A DNA stretch of 64,000 nucleotides from Njordibacter sp028825405 (GCF_047730065.1 NZ_CP159829.1:868001-932000), one strand, 5' to 3'. Shown: positions 43,292 through 53,056, numbered from the stretch's first letter. Translations and numbers: made by a program. The notes: generated by a model from the sequence alone, not told the origin.

Positions 43292-44614
43292 CTATTTCGC
43301 CATTTGTTCCAGAGCCTTTCCGGCTGCTTCAATTGAGACATCGATGTCACTCTGCGTATGTTCTGTACAGCTTAGATTGTGCAGAATTTTGTTGCCGCTA
43401 AAGAATATGCCCTGATCACGCATTAACTGGGAAAATACGCCATATTTAGCAAGATCAACCGTGCCACAGAAATCACGATACCCAGTAATTGCATCAAGAT
43501 CAGTAAACACTGGGTGGAACATAGAACCAACGTTTTGCACGACCATATTTTGCCCTGTTTCTTTGGCTACCAAGTTGAGCCTGCGCGTCATTTGCTCACC
43601 GATGTCGCTTATCTTTTTGAAGTTAGCAAAATTGTCTTTGCTCATCTCTTCCAGCATAGTCTTGGCCGCATATAGTCCCAAACGTGGAGCATTATGGCTG
43701 CCATAATGTAATACCTTACCGTATTCAATGCTTTCCATGATGTGATCAGGGCCTGCAATGGCAGCCACTGGAAAACCTTGCCCCAGGGCTTTGCCATAAG
43801 TGACGATGTCTGGTTGTAGACCATACAGTTCCGCAGCACCACCTGGAGCAACCCGAAACCCAGTCACAGTTTCATCAAGGTAGAATAGCACTTTATATGC
43901 GCGGCACAGTTCTTGGGCCCGCTTCAGATAGCCCGGTTTGGGTGGAATTACCCCCATATTGGACATGACCCCCTCCATGACTAAACAGGCAATGTCGCGG
44001 CCATGTGCTTCTAACACTCGCTCCAGTGCTTCTTCATCGTTCCAGACACAGACAAGCGTGTCTTCAATCGAGCCAGGTGTGAGGCCTGAACTGTCGGGAA
44101 TGCGCACTGGATCATTAGGATGGCCCAATGTTGTTATGGGTTGAGGGTTAGTACTGACCAGCAGGCCATCGTACCAGCCATGATAATGGCCCTCAAATTT
44201 GAGTACCTTGCGCTTGCCGGTGATACCACGGGCCATGCGTACGGCAGTCATGCAGGCTTCAGTTCCGGTATTGGCAAACCGAACCTTATCGACATGGGGC
44301 AACATATTCACCATTAACTCGGCGGTTTCCACCTCAACCTCTAAAGCAGTAGCAAAATGGGTACCACCAGCAACTTTCTCCTGAACGATTTCGACAATCT
44401 TGGGGTGTGCATGGCCTAGTGGTAGGCACCCGAAAGATAGCTGCCAGTCAATAAATTCGTTGCCGTCCACATCCCAAATACGTGCCCCTTTTCCCTCGCG
44501 CATGTAGGGTGGGTAAGGTTTATAGTTCATTGGCCCGCGAGAAGCTGAACTGCAGCCCTCAACAAGCACCTTCATTGCACGTTGGAAGAATTTTTCAGAT
44601 TCAGTCATTTGCAT
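43292..44614 (-). CDS. class III aminotransferase, glutamate-1-semialdehyde aminomutase-like
   Basis: A 440-residue PLP enzyme of the class III (subgroup II) family. The catalytic Lys is in VTYGKALGQGFPVAAIAG, and the cofactor-binding Asp in LFYLDETVTGFRVAPGGAAE. The N-terminal DVDGNEFIDWQLSFGCLPLGHAHP and FANTGTEACMTAVRMARGITG are typical of the GSA-aminomutase branch. It is not expected to be the haem-pathway HemL, because it sits in a catabolic neighbourhood and belongs with a Rossmann protein gene 38 bp upstream on the same strand. It probably transaminates an omega- or beta-amino acid. Confidence 0.85.
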   Translation of the reverse strand: MQMTESEKFFQRAMKVLVEGCSSASRGPMNYKPYPPYMREGKGARIWDVDGNEFIDWQLSFGCLPLGHAHPKIVEIVQEKVAGGTHFATALEVEVETAELMVNMLPHVDKVRFANTGTEACMTAVRMARGITGKRKVLKFEGHYHGWYDGLLVSTNPQPITTLGHPNDPVRIPDSSGLTPGSIEDTLVCVWNDEEALERVLEAHGRDIACLVMEGVMSNMGVIPPKPGYLKRAQELCRAYKVLFYLDETVTGFRVAPGGAAELYGLQPDIVTYGKALGQGFPVAAIAGPDHIMESIEYGKVLHYGSHNAPRLGLYAAKTMLEEMSKDNFANFKKISDIGEQMTRRLNLVAKETGQNMVVQNVGSMFHPVFTDLDAITGYRDFCGTVDLAKYGVFSQLMRDQGIFFSGNKILHNLSCTEHTQSDIDVSIEAAGKALEQMAK

Positions 44615-44652
44615 TTTTGTTACCTACTTTGTTTGCATTGCTTGGTCAGGGT

Positions 44653-45723
44653 TTAGTGAGCCGCCAGAATCGCATTGGCTTGAGCATCAACATTTGACAT
44701 GCTCAAACGTTCGAATGACTTGCCAAGCAACTTGTGAAAAGCCTGTTGTGTTGCTTCAGTGAAAACAACTGTTCCATCATTTTCTATGAGTTGGATTCCG
44801 TCCCATTTTAACGACTGGGTGTTGGCCTCAAGTGCTTGCTCTAGCGACCATTCTGGTGGCAAAGATATTTCTATTTTTGAACGGCTGACTTTGACAGGGT
44901 AGCCCCCAACCAAGTCTTTGACCCCCGGCAAGTGAATATCGACATCAGTAGAAGAGGTAAGCGCCCGAAGTGCCATAAGACCAGCCGAAGCCGTAACACG
45001 ATTGAAGTGCAGATCATAAGGAAACCCAAAGGGTTCGCGTAAAACTTTGTTGGCAAGCGCTGTGTGATCTTGGCCGTTCACTGTTGCCTTTAGCAAATAG
45101 GGTGGCAGCTCTTGGCCAGCATTGTCGTTTAACACGAAGTATTCAAAGGCATGTTGTGCCACCAGATGAATAGAAACTGCTGATGGTGCACAGTCAAGAT
45201 GTCGTGCCACACCCGCTTTTATCTTTGGAATGGGTTCTTGAACATTGCCGATGCCACAATCGGGACCAAATCCAGATCTATTGAGTACTGGGTTAATCAC
45301 GTCTGGGTAAGACGCACCTATCCAGAGCGCCCCAGTATTTGCCTCGCCTATTCTATCCCTAAATTTGGCCATCAAAGAAAGATGCAGTGACATATACCCA
45401 GCGAAGGGCAGGGCGGGCTTATTTGATCCATCTAATTTCCACCAGGGCATCAAGGATGGGGCACTAAAAATGATGTCAGGATTAACCCGACGCAAATTGT
45501 GTACAAAGGAGGGTTGATCAATATCAAACTCCTCTGCCTCGATGATTGGATAATACCCTTCAATCCCAGCACCAATAATAGCGTTATTGGCACGCTGCAC
45601 GGCTTTCATCCTGCTTCGACTGCCAACCACTATTTTGCTGAACAGGTCTGAACGCGCCACACTTTCCAGCAGTGCTGTGCTTAATTCGCCCAGTGACAAG
45701 ATAAGAAGTGTGGGTTTAGTCAA
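44653..45723 (-). CDS. putative NAD(P)-binding Rossmann-fold oxidoreductase
   Basis: A 356-residue protein of uncertain family. It begins with a strand-loop-helix resembling a dinucleotide fold (TLLILSLGELSTALLESVA), but with LGELST in place of the usual glycine-rich loop, then a charged strand end VVGSRSR. The middle and C-terminal parts are not recognised. The start chosen is TTG at 45723, because GAGG lies nine nt upstream of it; a TTG at 45738 overlaps that ribosome site. It is 38 bp upstream of the class III aminotransferase and likely co-transcribed, so it may be the dehydrogenase partner in amino-acid turnover (inference). Confidence 0.6.
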   Translation of the reverse strand: MTKPTLLILSLGELSTALLESVARSDLFSKIVVGSRSRMKAVQRANNAIIGAGIEGYYPIIEAEEFDIDQPSFVHNLRRVNPDIIFSAPSLMPWWKLDGSNKPALPFAGYMSLHLSLMAKFRDRIGEANTGALWIGASYPDVINPVLNRSGFGPDCGIGNVQEPIPKIKAGVARHLDCAPSAVSIHLVAQHAFEYFVLNDNAGQELPPYLLKATVNGQDHTALANKVLREPFGFPYDLHFNRVTASAGLMALRALTSSTDVDIHLPGVKDLVGGYPVKVSRSKIEISLPPEWSLEQALEANTQSLKWDGIQLIENDGTVVFTEATQQAFHKLLGKSFERLSMSNVDAQANAILAAH

Positions 45724-45830
45724 TGTTAAAAACCTCAAAAAAATTGAGCGACTGCAAGGTCTAGAGCAGCAAACGCCTTAAGCAAAACATTGTGTTTGCT
45801 CAGAGGATCAATCCTATGCACCATGAATTG

Positions 45831-45858
45831 TGTTTTGTGTTTTGTGTTTTGTGTTTGC
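45831..45858. repeat. TGTTTTG heptamer tandem repeat
   Basis: Three exact TGTTTTG units and a fourth imperfect TGTTTGC unit run head to tail about 110 bp upstream of the Rossmann-protein start. Short tandem repeats like this can change length by slippage; whether that affects the promoter is unknown. Confidence 0.6.
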
Positions 45859-45979
45859 TTTTATAGTCTTAAGCACGACGCAAGAAACTAATTTTCAGAA
45901 TATCATGCTCTACTGGATCAGAAAAGTTGTTTCCACAAGCCACAACCAATCGGCTGGATGGCTTCATTAAAAAGATGAT

Positions 45980-46000
45980 TATAGATCACCTTGATCTATA
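45980..46000. promoter_or_regulatory. perfect inverted repeat TATAGATCA-CCT-TGATCTATA
   Basis: Nine-bp perfect arms separated by three bp, 21 bp in total, the size of a typical dimeric repressor site. It is in the long region upstream of the aminotransferase operon. No regulator gene is adjacent. Confidence 0.4.
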
Positions 46001-46159
46001 TCTAAGGAGATAAATTGCTCAAATTTTGGCTTGTTCAAGCCTAGATAACGCTGAATGAAATAGGCCAATCGCATCCAAGATAAACAGATGGCTTGTATCG
46101 AAACTTGCGACTGTAAAATTACTACCACCCAATTATCGCCACCCAATCAACACTCCGGT

Positions 46160-46816
46160 CTATATCAAACTAATTTGATCGGCGTACTTGCCTGCAGGGG
46201 CCACACATTGGTCACCTTCGTGCCTAGTGTTATCGACAAATGATGAGCACTCATAAATTTTTAATTCGCCTGTGTATGGTTGACACATGTCTAACAGGGC
46301 TTGTGAATCTGAGAGCTTCAACCATCTCTTGGCTTGGCTGGTGTCTAATATTACAGGTGACCGATGATGGAACTCTGCCATTTCTGCAGTAGGGCCGGTG
46401 GTGATAATATTGGCCTGCCAACCGGTATCGGTGGGTTTAGCAAATGCCGCCAAGAACATTGCACCTTGGGGTGTTGATATGTGGAATCGCGTGTCACGCC
46501 CTCGCCATTGTGTATGTAGTTTAGCATCAGGCCATTCATAAAACCCATTAACTGGCACCAGACATTTATAACGCGCCAGCCAGTCTTTTAGCTCGGGTCG
46601 TTTAATTATTGTGCTGGCACGAGAGTTGGGGTGGGAAAAGCCATTAAAGTCGATACCCCAGCGCACCTGAGTGGTTTGCTTTTGAGTGATGACACTGATT
46701 AACGTTCCAGGTGCCACGTTCCATCGTGGCTCAAACTCAGGCAAAACGGGCATGCCGAGGTCTTTCATTAGGGCTTGAATGTAGGGATTCTCAGATACAT
46801 TGAGGCGACCACACAT
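46160..46816 (-). CDS. yedK: SOS response-associated peptidase/abasic-site protein (YedK/HMCES)
   Basis: A 218-residue SRAP-domain protein that covalently traps abasic sites in single-stranded DNA through Cys2. The N terminus is MCGRLNVSE, with Cys2 exposed once Met is removed. The other active-site residues lie in CLVPVNGFYEW (Asn and Glu) and EFHHRSPVIL (His). Length and order match YedK. Single gene; no LexA box was identified upstream. Confidence 0.92.
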   Translation of the reverse strand: MCGRLNVSENPYIQALMKDLGMPVLPEFEPRWNVAPGTLISVITQKQTTQVRWGIDFNGFSHPNSRASTIIKRPELKDWLARYKCLVPVNGFYEWPDAKLHTQWRGRDTRFHISTPQGAMFLAAFAKPTDTGWQANIITTGPTAEMAEFHHRSPVILDTSQAKRWLKLSDSQALLDMCQPYTGELKIYECSSFVDNTRHEGDQCVAPAGKYADQISLI

Positions 46817-47025
46817 GTTAACCCACTCCTTTAGCCTAAACCAAAAAGACTCAGCTTTGTTGGCGCTCGCTTAATCATACATATTTTGATACTGCACAAA
46901 AACCAAAAACACTTTATGACTTAACGACCATAAAATGTTTCTGCTTGATCATTTCGGTATACATAGACAATTTGACCCCCAATTTTTTGGTTTGTATTGG
47001 GTGTGTTGCCAGCGCTACATTGAGC

Positions 47026-47418
47026 CTAATCTATTTTGGGTCGATGAAGTTTTCTTTTTTCCAGGCTTAGTTTTCCTTTAAGACTCATGATGTACGCAGC
47101 CCCTGCTAATAACAACACAGAACCTGACTCACCCATAAGAACCATCGCGTCCATATCCTTGCCGTGCATAACAATCAAACGGCACAGGGCGGTTATTGCA
47201 ATGATAATAGGCAGGGTCACGGGTATTCTTGAGGAACTCGTATAGGCGCCAACCATGCCAATAATCTCAGCGTAGATAAAAAGTGTGAATAGCTTTTCTA
47301 TTTGCAGGTCATAATCAATGAACGCTGTGTATATTTCGATCAATGCAGCTGCAAAGGCCCCAGCACCGATAACAAGAAGAATTGACTTCTCACCCCATTC
47401 AAAAATCATTTTTGTCAT
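47026..47418 (-). CDS. PsiE-family membrane protein
   Basis: A 130-residue protein with four predicted helices (about 9-28, 36-58, 63-82 and 93-112). The segment SSRIPVTLPIIIAITALCRLIVM, with the basic end of the second loop, matches the phosphate-starvation-inducible PsiE family, whose function is unknown. The ATG at 47418 has GAGG eight nt upstream; an ATG six bp earlier directly abuts it. Single gene. Confidence 0.75.
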   Translation of the reverse strand: MTKMIFEWGEKSILLVIGAGAFAAALIEIYTAFIDYDLQIEKLFTLFIYAEIIGMVGAYTSSSRIPVTLPIIIAITALCRLIVMHGKDMDAMVLMGESGSVLLLAGAAYIMSLKGKLSLEKRKLHRPKID

Positions 47419-47592
47419 GCTCATACCCTCGACCTATAACTAGAAGTCACTTTGGAAAAACTGCGTTGTTCATCCCCTTGAACATACTATAACTAGGGTT
47501 AACTCACAACAGCTTGTCTAGCGTCTTCAATCGTATTAGTGAGCTTTAATCCAACTCTTAGTGGTTTAACTTCTTCTTGCATTGAGTCAGCC

Positions 47593-48549
47593 TTACACTT
47601 GGGTTTGAAGTAAAATTTGCTTCCAAATTGCAATATCATCAATAAGTGTGGTTTCCCTGCGCAGACCCCATGGCCCAAACTCAACATGGCTTACCCCCAT
47701 GACATGAACCTCTGCACCTGTGGGTGCCCCGTATCGACCATAACCTTCATGCTTACCCGTTAAAGACCAACGAATTGCACTGCGCGGACCGAACATAGCA
47801 TCATGGCGGCCAATCTGGTGTTCAATTTTAAAGTCGGCATAAGGAAATGCACTGCGTAAGCCAATAAAAAATGCCTTCACCGCATCAATTCCATGTGCTT
47901 CAACACCGCAGGGGTAGGCTAAATGACATGCTCTATCATATGCGTCTTCGATAACTCCAAACTCAGTAAGCATGATTTTTTGCAAGATTTTTACATGTTT
48001 TTGACCCCACTCATTATTATTGCCTGCACCAGTGTAGGGTCCTAAAATGTCAGTCTTGGGGGTCAGGGGAAAGGCTAAATCGCCTGAATCGATTAGCGCT
48101 TGGGCTGCATCTTGTGCAGTTTGGCCAAGTTGTGTGGCGATAGCACCATTGTCACGGATGAGCCATTCGTCCCATACCCGATTGCCATGGCAAAAAGTGT
48201 CGGCAATGGTTCGAAAAACAACCTTAATGCCGGTGGTGGGGCCAAAGACTCCACCCCTGTGGGTGGCTGTTGACACAATTCGATGAGAGGATAAAAAGCC
48301 CTGTTCATCATCTCCACACCAAATCACATCCTCCCCCAGTAATTGTCGATCTGGAAACTCGGTCAGCGTTGCCATGGTATTTGCTTTACCTACGCTGTTA
48401 CCTTGGCTAATGCCAGCAGGAGTTCTTACCACCAAATTTTCATTATAATGCCAGTCAAGAGCCGCAATATCTCGGCCTTCCCAAATTTGCGCTGTGCATT
48501 TGAGGATGTAATCTGGCAGGTTTTCATACGTAGGGTCAAAGTCTTTCAA
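47593..48549 (-). CDS. SnoaL/ester-cyclase-like protein with two NTF2-fold domains
   Basis: A 318-residue protein made of two NTF2-like (SnoaL polyketide-cyclase type) halves. The first half has AQIWEGRDIAALDWHYNENLVVRTPAG and the second YADFKIEHQIGRHDAM with IRWSLTGKHEGYGRYGAPTG, which is the common ester-cyclase pattern. These folds bind small hydrophobic ligands; many are isomerases, dehydratases or hydrolases, and this one is uncharacterised. The only possible start before the first domain is a TTG at 48549, because an in-frame stop lies shortly upstream. Single gene. Confidence 0.75.
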   Translation of the reverse strand: MKDFDPTYENLPDYILKCTAQIWEGRDIAALDWHYNENLVVRTPAGISQGNSVGKANTMATLTEFPDRQLLGEDVIWCGDDEQGFLSSHRIVSTATHRGGVFGPTTGIKVVFRTIADTFCHGNRVWDEWLIRDNGAIATQLGQTAQDAAQALIDSGDLAFPLTPKTDILGPYTGAGNNNEWGQKHVKILQKIMLTEFGVIEDAYDRACHLAYPCGVEAHGIDAVKAFFIGLRSAFPYADFKIEHQIGRHDAMFGPRSAIRWSLTGKHEGYGRYGAPTGAEVHVMGVSHVEFGPWGLRRETTLIDDIAIWKQILLQTQV

Positions 48550-48731
48550 AGGGTCACCATAACGGTCTTAAAAGTTAAGCTTATTGAACGGCAAGGGCCT
48601 AAAAGAGGCCTGTGAGATATTTTTTGGCAGTGTGGCAGAAGAAAAGCTGCGAGAGTATATTACTAGTATTGGTTGATGCCGTCTGCACTATAATCTTTTA
48701 TTTATAATAGATACATGGATCAACCAGAACA

Positions 48732-49268
48732 TTATCTAAAATGATGTATTTGGCAATTGTCTAACTTAAGATCAAGGATTTCTTTAAAAGCATTGCCATG
48801 ACCCACAATCGCTATATTTTCATTTTTGATTTGATCTAAGGCCACAACAAACCTAGATATACGTTCTTTAAATAATTCAAGGGGCTCTTTCTCTATCGTT
48901 GATCCATAGGTGCTATTCTTATACCACCAGGAATATGGAATATGTTCGAAAGTAAGGTCAGGAAAACTTTCTTTTAAATCACTTGGGTGCCGGCCAATGT
49001 CACTGCTATGCAGTAATAGTTCATGGTGGCCGAGCTGAACCTCAATGGGAGAAATCCCATCAAACATTATTTTTGCAGTTTGGATTGCACGTGTAAATGG
49101 CGATGTGATCACTCGGTCAATGCCTAATTCTAAGATATTTACTCTTGCACTTTCGGCTTGCTCTAACCCAAGTTTTGTGAGGGCTGGATCAAAAATCATT
49201 GGATCAATTTTTCCATTGAAAGCGGCATTGAACTCAGATTGACCGTGTCTAATAAAATAAATAGCCAT
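48732..49268 (-). CDS. histidine phosphatase family protein
   Basis: A 178-residue phosphoglycerate-mutase-like phosphatase. The catalytic RHG motif is at residues 7-9 (IYFIRHGQSEFN), the second Arg is in VITSPFTRAIQTA, and the second catalytic His is in IAIVGHGNAF. It is slightly short for the family but holds all core motifs. Substrate unknown; small members remove phosphate from metabolites or phosphoproteins. Single gene near the decayed PfkB kinase. Confidence 0.87.
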   Translation of the reverse strand: MAIYFIRHGQSEFNAAFNGKIDPMIFDPALTKLGLEQAESARVNILELGIDRVITSPFTRAIQTAKIMFDGISPIEVQLGHHELLLHSSDIGRHPSDLKESFPDLTFEHIPYSWWYKNSTYGSTIEKEPLELFKERISRFVVALDQIKNENIAIVGHGNAFKEILDLKLDNCQIHHFR

Positions 49269-49552
49269 GTAATTTTAGCCTGAATTTTGATTAAATGAAT
49301 GAATTTAATGCGTCTTTTGATGCTCACATTCTACTGAATATGAGGTTTCTTTGCTTGTGAACTTTATGACCAAAATAAATTTTACAACCAAAAACTATCC
49401 TCTTTATAAAAAGCTAGTTGGTCAACCCTTGCTTAACCCCAAAATAGTTAAACCCTAATAATATTTATAACTAAGCAATGTCTTTGGGAGGCAGCAGTTT
49501 TGATGTCCCATCTTCTGGGTGTGGACGCAAGTAATGCTAACATTGAATCGAT

Positions 49553-49960
49553 TTACTTTCTTACTGCAAATGGTGCAGATGGCTGTCGGCAGGGGACACT
49601 TTGCGGTGGAGTTGAAGCGCTCATTAATGGATGCCAATAAAACTCAAAACTGCGTTCACGCTGACCATCAAGAGCCACAAAAGCCAAGCCTGTTTTAGCC
49701 TCATTAGTGAGACTTAGAAAATCCAAGTTAACGCCTTCTTCAGCTAGACTATGAGCAATTAAATAACCCAATAGATCCTTCCCTAGCATACCTGTAAAAA
49801 AAGCATTCCCTCCCAAACGTGATACCGCTGCAGCAACGTTTGCAGGTGCACCACCAAGAAATTTAGTAAAAGACTCGGGTGCGTTAACCTATTCTTTTTC
49901 GCTGATATTGTTGGACCATAGATCGACTAGAGCTTCTCCAAAAGAGAGTACTTTAAACAT
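49553..49960 (-). pseudogene. decayed PfkB-family sugar kinase (fructokinase-like)
   Basis: The reading frame from ATG 49960 encodes MFKVLSFGEALVDLW, the usual N terminus of PfkB fructokinases. An in-frame TAG follows at codon 24 (49889-49891). Beyond it the kinase sequence continues (FLGGAPANVAAAVSRLGG, FTGMLGKDLLGYLI, DGQRERSFEFY) up to about 49640, where similarity ends and a stop follows at 49553. Intact kinases have about 300 residues, so roughly the C-terminal two thirds, including the GxGD catalytic region, is missing. It lies 52 bp after the sensor-operon binding protein on the same strand, so it was probably the last gene of that operon. Two separate lesions make sequencing error unlikely. 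Confidence 0.8.
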
Positions 49961-50012
49961 GGTTTTCCAAAACTTGATAAGATTTTTACAGTAACTTAAG
50001 CAGAGCCTCGGT

Positions 50013-51053
50013 TTAATCAACATTCCCTAAGTTATTCCAAGTAGACAATACATCGTTGCGCACGGTCTCTCTTGAGTAGATATTAAAGTTATAGTTAATT
50101 ACATTAAGATCTTTAAGGTTGTTATAAACTGGCGAGGATAGCGTATTAGCATTAGAGTACATTTGTAATGCGATTTTTTTCGTCAGTACATTTTGGGTAC
50201 TGGCCAGTAAGGTATATTCAATAAACGTCTTAGCCTCTTTTAAGTGTTTAGTGCTTTTAAGAATGCTGGCGGCACCAATTTCATAACCTGTCCCTTCGCA
50301 GGGAATAATAATGGCTAACGAAGGATTTTGGTATTCTAAAAGTGGCACATCATGGATAAACGCAACCGATAACGCTGCGTCGTCACTAGCAACTGGCAGT
50401 AGCGCATCACTGCCACTTTTCGGCGTTTTTAGAATATTTTCTTTAATCTCTGCAAGCACCTGTATCCGCTGGAATGGGTCATATATTTGAAAAATAGTGC
50501 TTAAAAAAGTGTAAGCTGTTCCAGAGGTATTAGGGTCAGCAATAATTAGTTGCCCACGATATTTTGGGTCACCTAAGTCAGACCAGCAATTAGGTAGGTC
50601 TAAGTTTTGGGCTGTTAGCACTTTTTTATTGGCAACTATACCCAACATACCTGCATAGACACCAACAGTATTCCCATCAGATATATCGCTAAGGTAGGTC
50701 GACCAACCAAGCAATGTCTTATTACTAGACACAAACTTATGCATAAGGCCATTCTTCACCGCTTTTAGGTGGGTGTCTCCAGTACCTCCCCACCAAACAT
50801 CGAAACTAATATCAGTGGGGTTGTTTGATCTACTATCCTTTTCTATAAAATCAAGTGCCTCTCCTGAACTCATTCTAACGATATTGGTAGGGATATCATA
50901 AATAGAGACAAACGAATCTCTAAGAACATTACAGGTAGCTGGCGCGGCACTACATATAATATTTAGCTTATGATTCTCTGCATTAGCCCAGCTAGTTGGT
51001 AAAATAAGTAAGCAAACAAATAAAGGAGATAAAAAGTAATGGCATGGTTTCAT
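50013..51053 (-). CDS. AfuA-like periplasmic binding protein of a sensor operon
   Basis: A 346-residue exported type II binding protein with a signal peptide (FLSPLFVCLLILPTSWANA). It is clearly paralogous to the transporter protein at 54247: shared blocks are the Cys pair in ICSAAPATC, SSGE, VWWGGTGDTHLKA, DPNTSGTAYTFLSTIFQ and PCEGTGYEIGAAS. AfuA proteins bind sugar phosphates. It is encoded with a histidine kinase (4-bp ATGA overlap) and a response regulator rather than a permease, so it is predicted to present its ligand state to the kinase, as TorT does for TorS and HptA for HptS. Very AT-rich gene. Confidence 0.85.
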   Translation of the reverse strand: MKPCHYFLSPLFVCLLILPTSWANAENHKLNIICSAAPATCNVLRDSFVSIYDIPTNIVRMSSGEALDFIEKDSRSNNPTDISFDVWWGGTGDTHLKAVKNGLMHKFVSSNKTLLGWSTYLSDISDGNTVGVYAGMLGIVANKKVLTAQNLDLPNCWSDLGDPKYRGQLIIADPNTSGTAYTFLSTIFQIYDPFQRIQVLAEIKENILKTPKSGSDALLPVASDDAALSVAFIHDVPLLEYQNPSLAIIIPCEGTGYEIGAASILKSTKHLKEAKTFIEYTLLASTQNVLTKKIALQMYSNANTLSSPVYNNLKDLNVINYNFNIYSRETVRNDVLSTWNNLGNVD

Positions 51054-53056
51054 TGATTATCCCCTAACTCAAATACCAATGACATGGTGGTGCCCAATCC
51101 AACCTTACTAGATACAGTGATATACCCACCGCTTTGTTTAATAAACCCATATGCCATACTTAAACCTAACCCCTGCCCATCAGTTTTCTTTTGGCCAGTA
51201 AAGAATGGTTCGAATATTCGGGTTTGAATATTTTTAGGAATACCATGCCCATTGTCATCAACAGAAATTTGTAGAATTTCGCAATGTTCAGAGTGGCTAA
51301 TGCTAGTTTTAACAATGATGTGACCTTCCCCATCAATGGCATTCATCGCGTTAATACAAAGATTAATAATGCAAGCTTCTAGCTGACCTGGGTCTATATA
51401 GAAAATTGGCACATCAGGCGATAAATCTAAGGTAATTGTAGTGTGTTTTTCACTAGTAAAACAAATAACCTCATAAAGCCCTTCAATCAGATCATTTACA
51501 TCAACCAGTTCAGGGCTTAGTTTTTGACAGCAAGCAAAGGTTAACAAACGATCGATAATGCTAATACTTTTATCAGCAGAAAATAGTGCTTTATCAATAA
51601 CACGAGAGTCTTCTTTTGCCACCAAATATTTTGATTCACGCAAAATATTTAAAGACCCAATAATTACACTAAGCATATTATTAATATCATGTGCAACTTC
51701 GCCGGATATTTTCCCTAAAGACTCCAACCGGTCATTTTTTATTATATTTTTGCTTTCATTTTCAGGTGGAGATAAGAATATAATTTTATGCTCAAAGTTT
51801 CCTACCTTATGAATATAATCAATAGGGAATAAAATGGATTTTTCATCTAGTTTTGTAGCATAAGTAAAAACTAAGTTTTGATTATAGATGCTGTAATGGC
51901 TAGTTAGCGAGTTTGAATTTTTTATGTATATATTAAAAATATCACTATTGATGACTGGATTATTGTTTTTATCAAGTATAAGTACAATATCCTGAGTTCG
52001 TAATAAAAACTTATAAAGTATTTCAGAGACAAATACATGAAATTCATTATATGTATTATTTTTATTGGAGAAAATATTATTTAGTGGGTTTTCATATAAA
52101 TTATTTTTTATTTTATTAAACCGAGATAGCAGCCCAATAGACTTAATATTAGCATTGTTGAACCTACGCAGCAAAAGTATTAATTTACCAATGAAAAGAA
52201 TTATTAGAAAAATACATATAACACTTATAGCCATTAACGTTTGGTTTTTTAGTAACGGAGGCAGTACTTTTTTACTCCTTTCTTCCTTCAGAGAAGCAAG
52301 GCTATGTTCTAATTTTTTTATAAGTACTGACGAATATTTTTGTATATTATAGATATGCTCTTCTAGTTTTATATTTTTTATAATGATATTTCTAGTAGTC
52401 GAAAAAACACCATTGGCACCACTAGCGATATTATTTATTTGTCTGTTTTCTTTTAGAGAAGAATTTATTGAATCTATAGGGCCAGAAACTGAATAATTGA
52501 ATTTTCTCCGTAACTCACCTAGCGTTATTAGATTAGAACTATTCAATGCATCCTTCAGCAATTCCCATGAACTCGCTATATCACTTTCTTCAGTAGAGAA
52601 TGATTTATAGTCTGTGGAAATGTTATTATTAAGGATGGTTTGCAACGTTTTTTTATGAAACAAGTAGTCATTTCTTAGCTTCATTGTATTTTTAAAATTA
52701 TCAAGCTCTTCAATTATCTTATCCACATCCTTAATTTTTTCAATGTAATATTTATCTTTAGATAGCGTTAAGGTTTTTTTAATTTTTTTATATTCTTTAA
52801 TTATTTCGTTATGAGAAAATAAAAATATATATTCAGACCGTTGTTTATCTAAGGAATTTAGATCTAGAGATGAATAGTTAAGATTGTTAATTAACTCTAA
52901 TCTAGACGCCTCTTTTTTCGTTAGAGATAGGTTTATTTCAATGTATTGGTTATTTAAAATTATATTCCAAGTAGATATTCCTAATATGGTTAAATTTATT
53001 AACAATATCATTAGAACAGATCGATGAGAGAAGTAATTAAACATTCTATATATCAC
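51050..53056 (-). CDS. sensor histidine kinase with large helical periplasmic domain (TorS-like layout)
   Basis: A 668-residue membrane kinase. TM1 is at about 13-35 and TM2 at about 273-296; the roughly 235 residues between are charged and mostly helical, like the binding-protein-contacting domain of TorS. A linker (300-430) precedes HisKA with the phospho-acceptor His456 (GEVAHDINNMLSV). The ATPase domain has the N box (LCINAMNAID), G1 box DDNGHGIP at about 600 and G2 (GQGLGLSMAYG). The kinase is not a hybrid. The start is GTG at 53056, overlapping the regulator gene, or ATG at 53044 right after its stop. Extremely AT-rich (for example 10 G/C in 52741-52800). Confidence 0.9.
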   Translation of the reverse strand: MIYRMFNYFSHRSVLMILLINLTILGISTWNIILNNQYIEINLSLTKKEASRLELINNLNYSSLDLNSLDKQRSEYIFLFSHNEIIKEYKKIKKTLTLSKDKYYIEKIKDVDKIIEELDNFKNTMKLRNDYLFHKKTLQTILNNNISTDYKSFSTEESDIASSWELLKDALNSSNLITLGELRRKFNYSVSGPIDSINSSLKENRQINNIASGANGVFSTTRNIIIKNIKLEEHIYNIQKYSSVLIKKLEHSLASLKEERSKKVLPPLLKNQTLMAISVICIFLIILFIGKLILLLRRFNNANIKSIGLLSRFNKIKNNLYENPLNNIFSNKNNTYNEFHVFVSEILYKFLLRTQDIVLILDKNNNPVINSDIFNIYIKNSNSLTSHYSIYNQNLVFTYATKLDEKSILFPIDYIHKVGNFEHKIIFLSPPENESKNIIKNDRLESLGKISGEVAHDINNMLSVIIGSLNILRESKYLVAKEDSRVIDKALFSADKSISIIDRLLTFACCQKLSPELVDVNDLIEGLYEVICFTSEKHTTITLDLSPDVPIFYIDPGQLEACIINLCINAMNAIDGEGHIIVKTSISHSEHCEILQISVDDNGHGIPKNIQTRIFEPFFTGQKKTDGQGLGLSMAYGFIKQSGGYITVSSKVGLGTTMSLVFELGDNQ

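Larger units (their letters stand above)
45724..46159. other. 436-bp intergenic region upstream of the Rossmann-protein operon
   Basis: No protein gene is supported. It carries a TGTTTTG heptamer repeat at 45831-45858 and a 21-bp near-palindrome at 45980-46000 (listed separately). A strong ribosome-site-like AAGGAGAT at 46004-46011 on the plus strand is followed by a TTG-started frame of only nine codons. Confidence 0.6.

Noticed and set aside
43292..44614. Naming the class III aminotransferase hemL
   Set aside because: It is in a catabolic operon with a Rossmann protein, and no haem genes are nearby; the family similarity alone does not support it.
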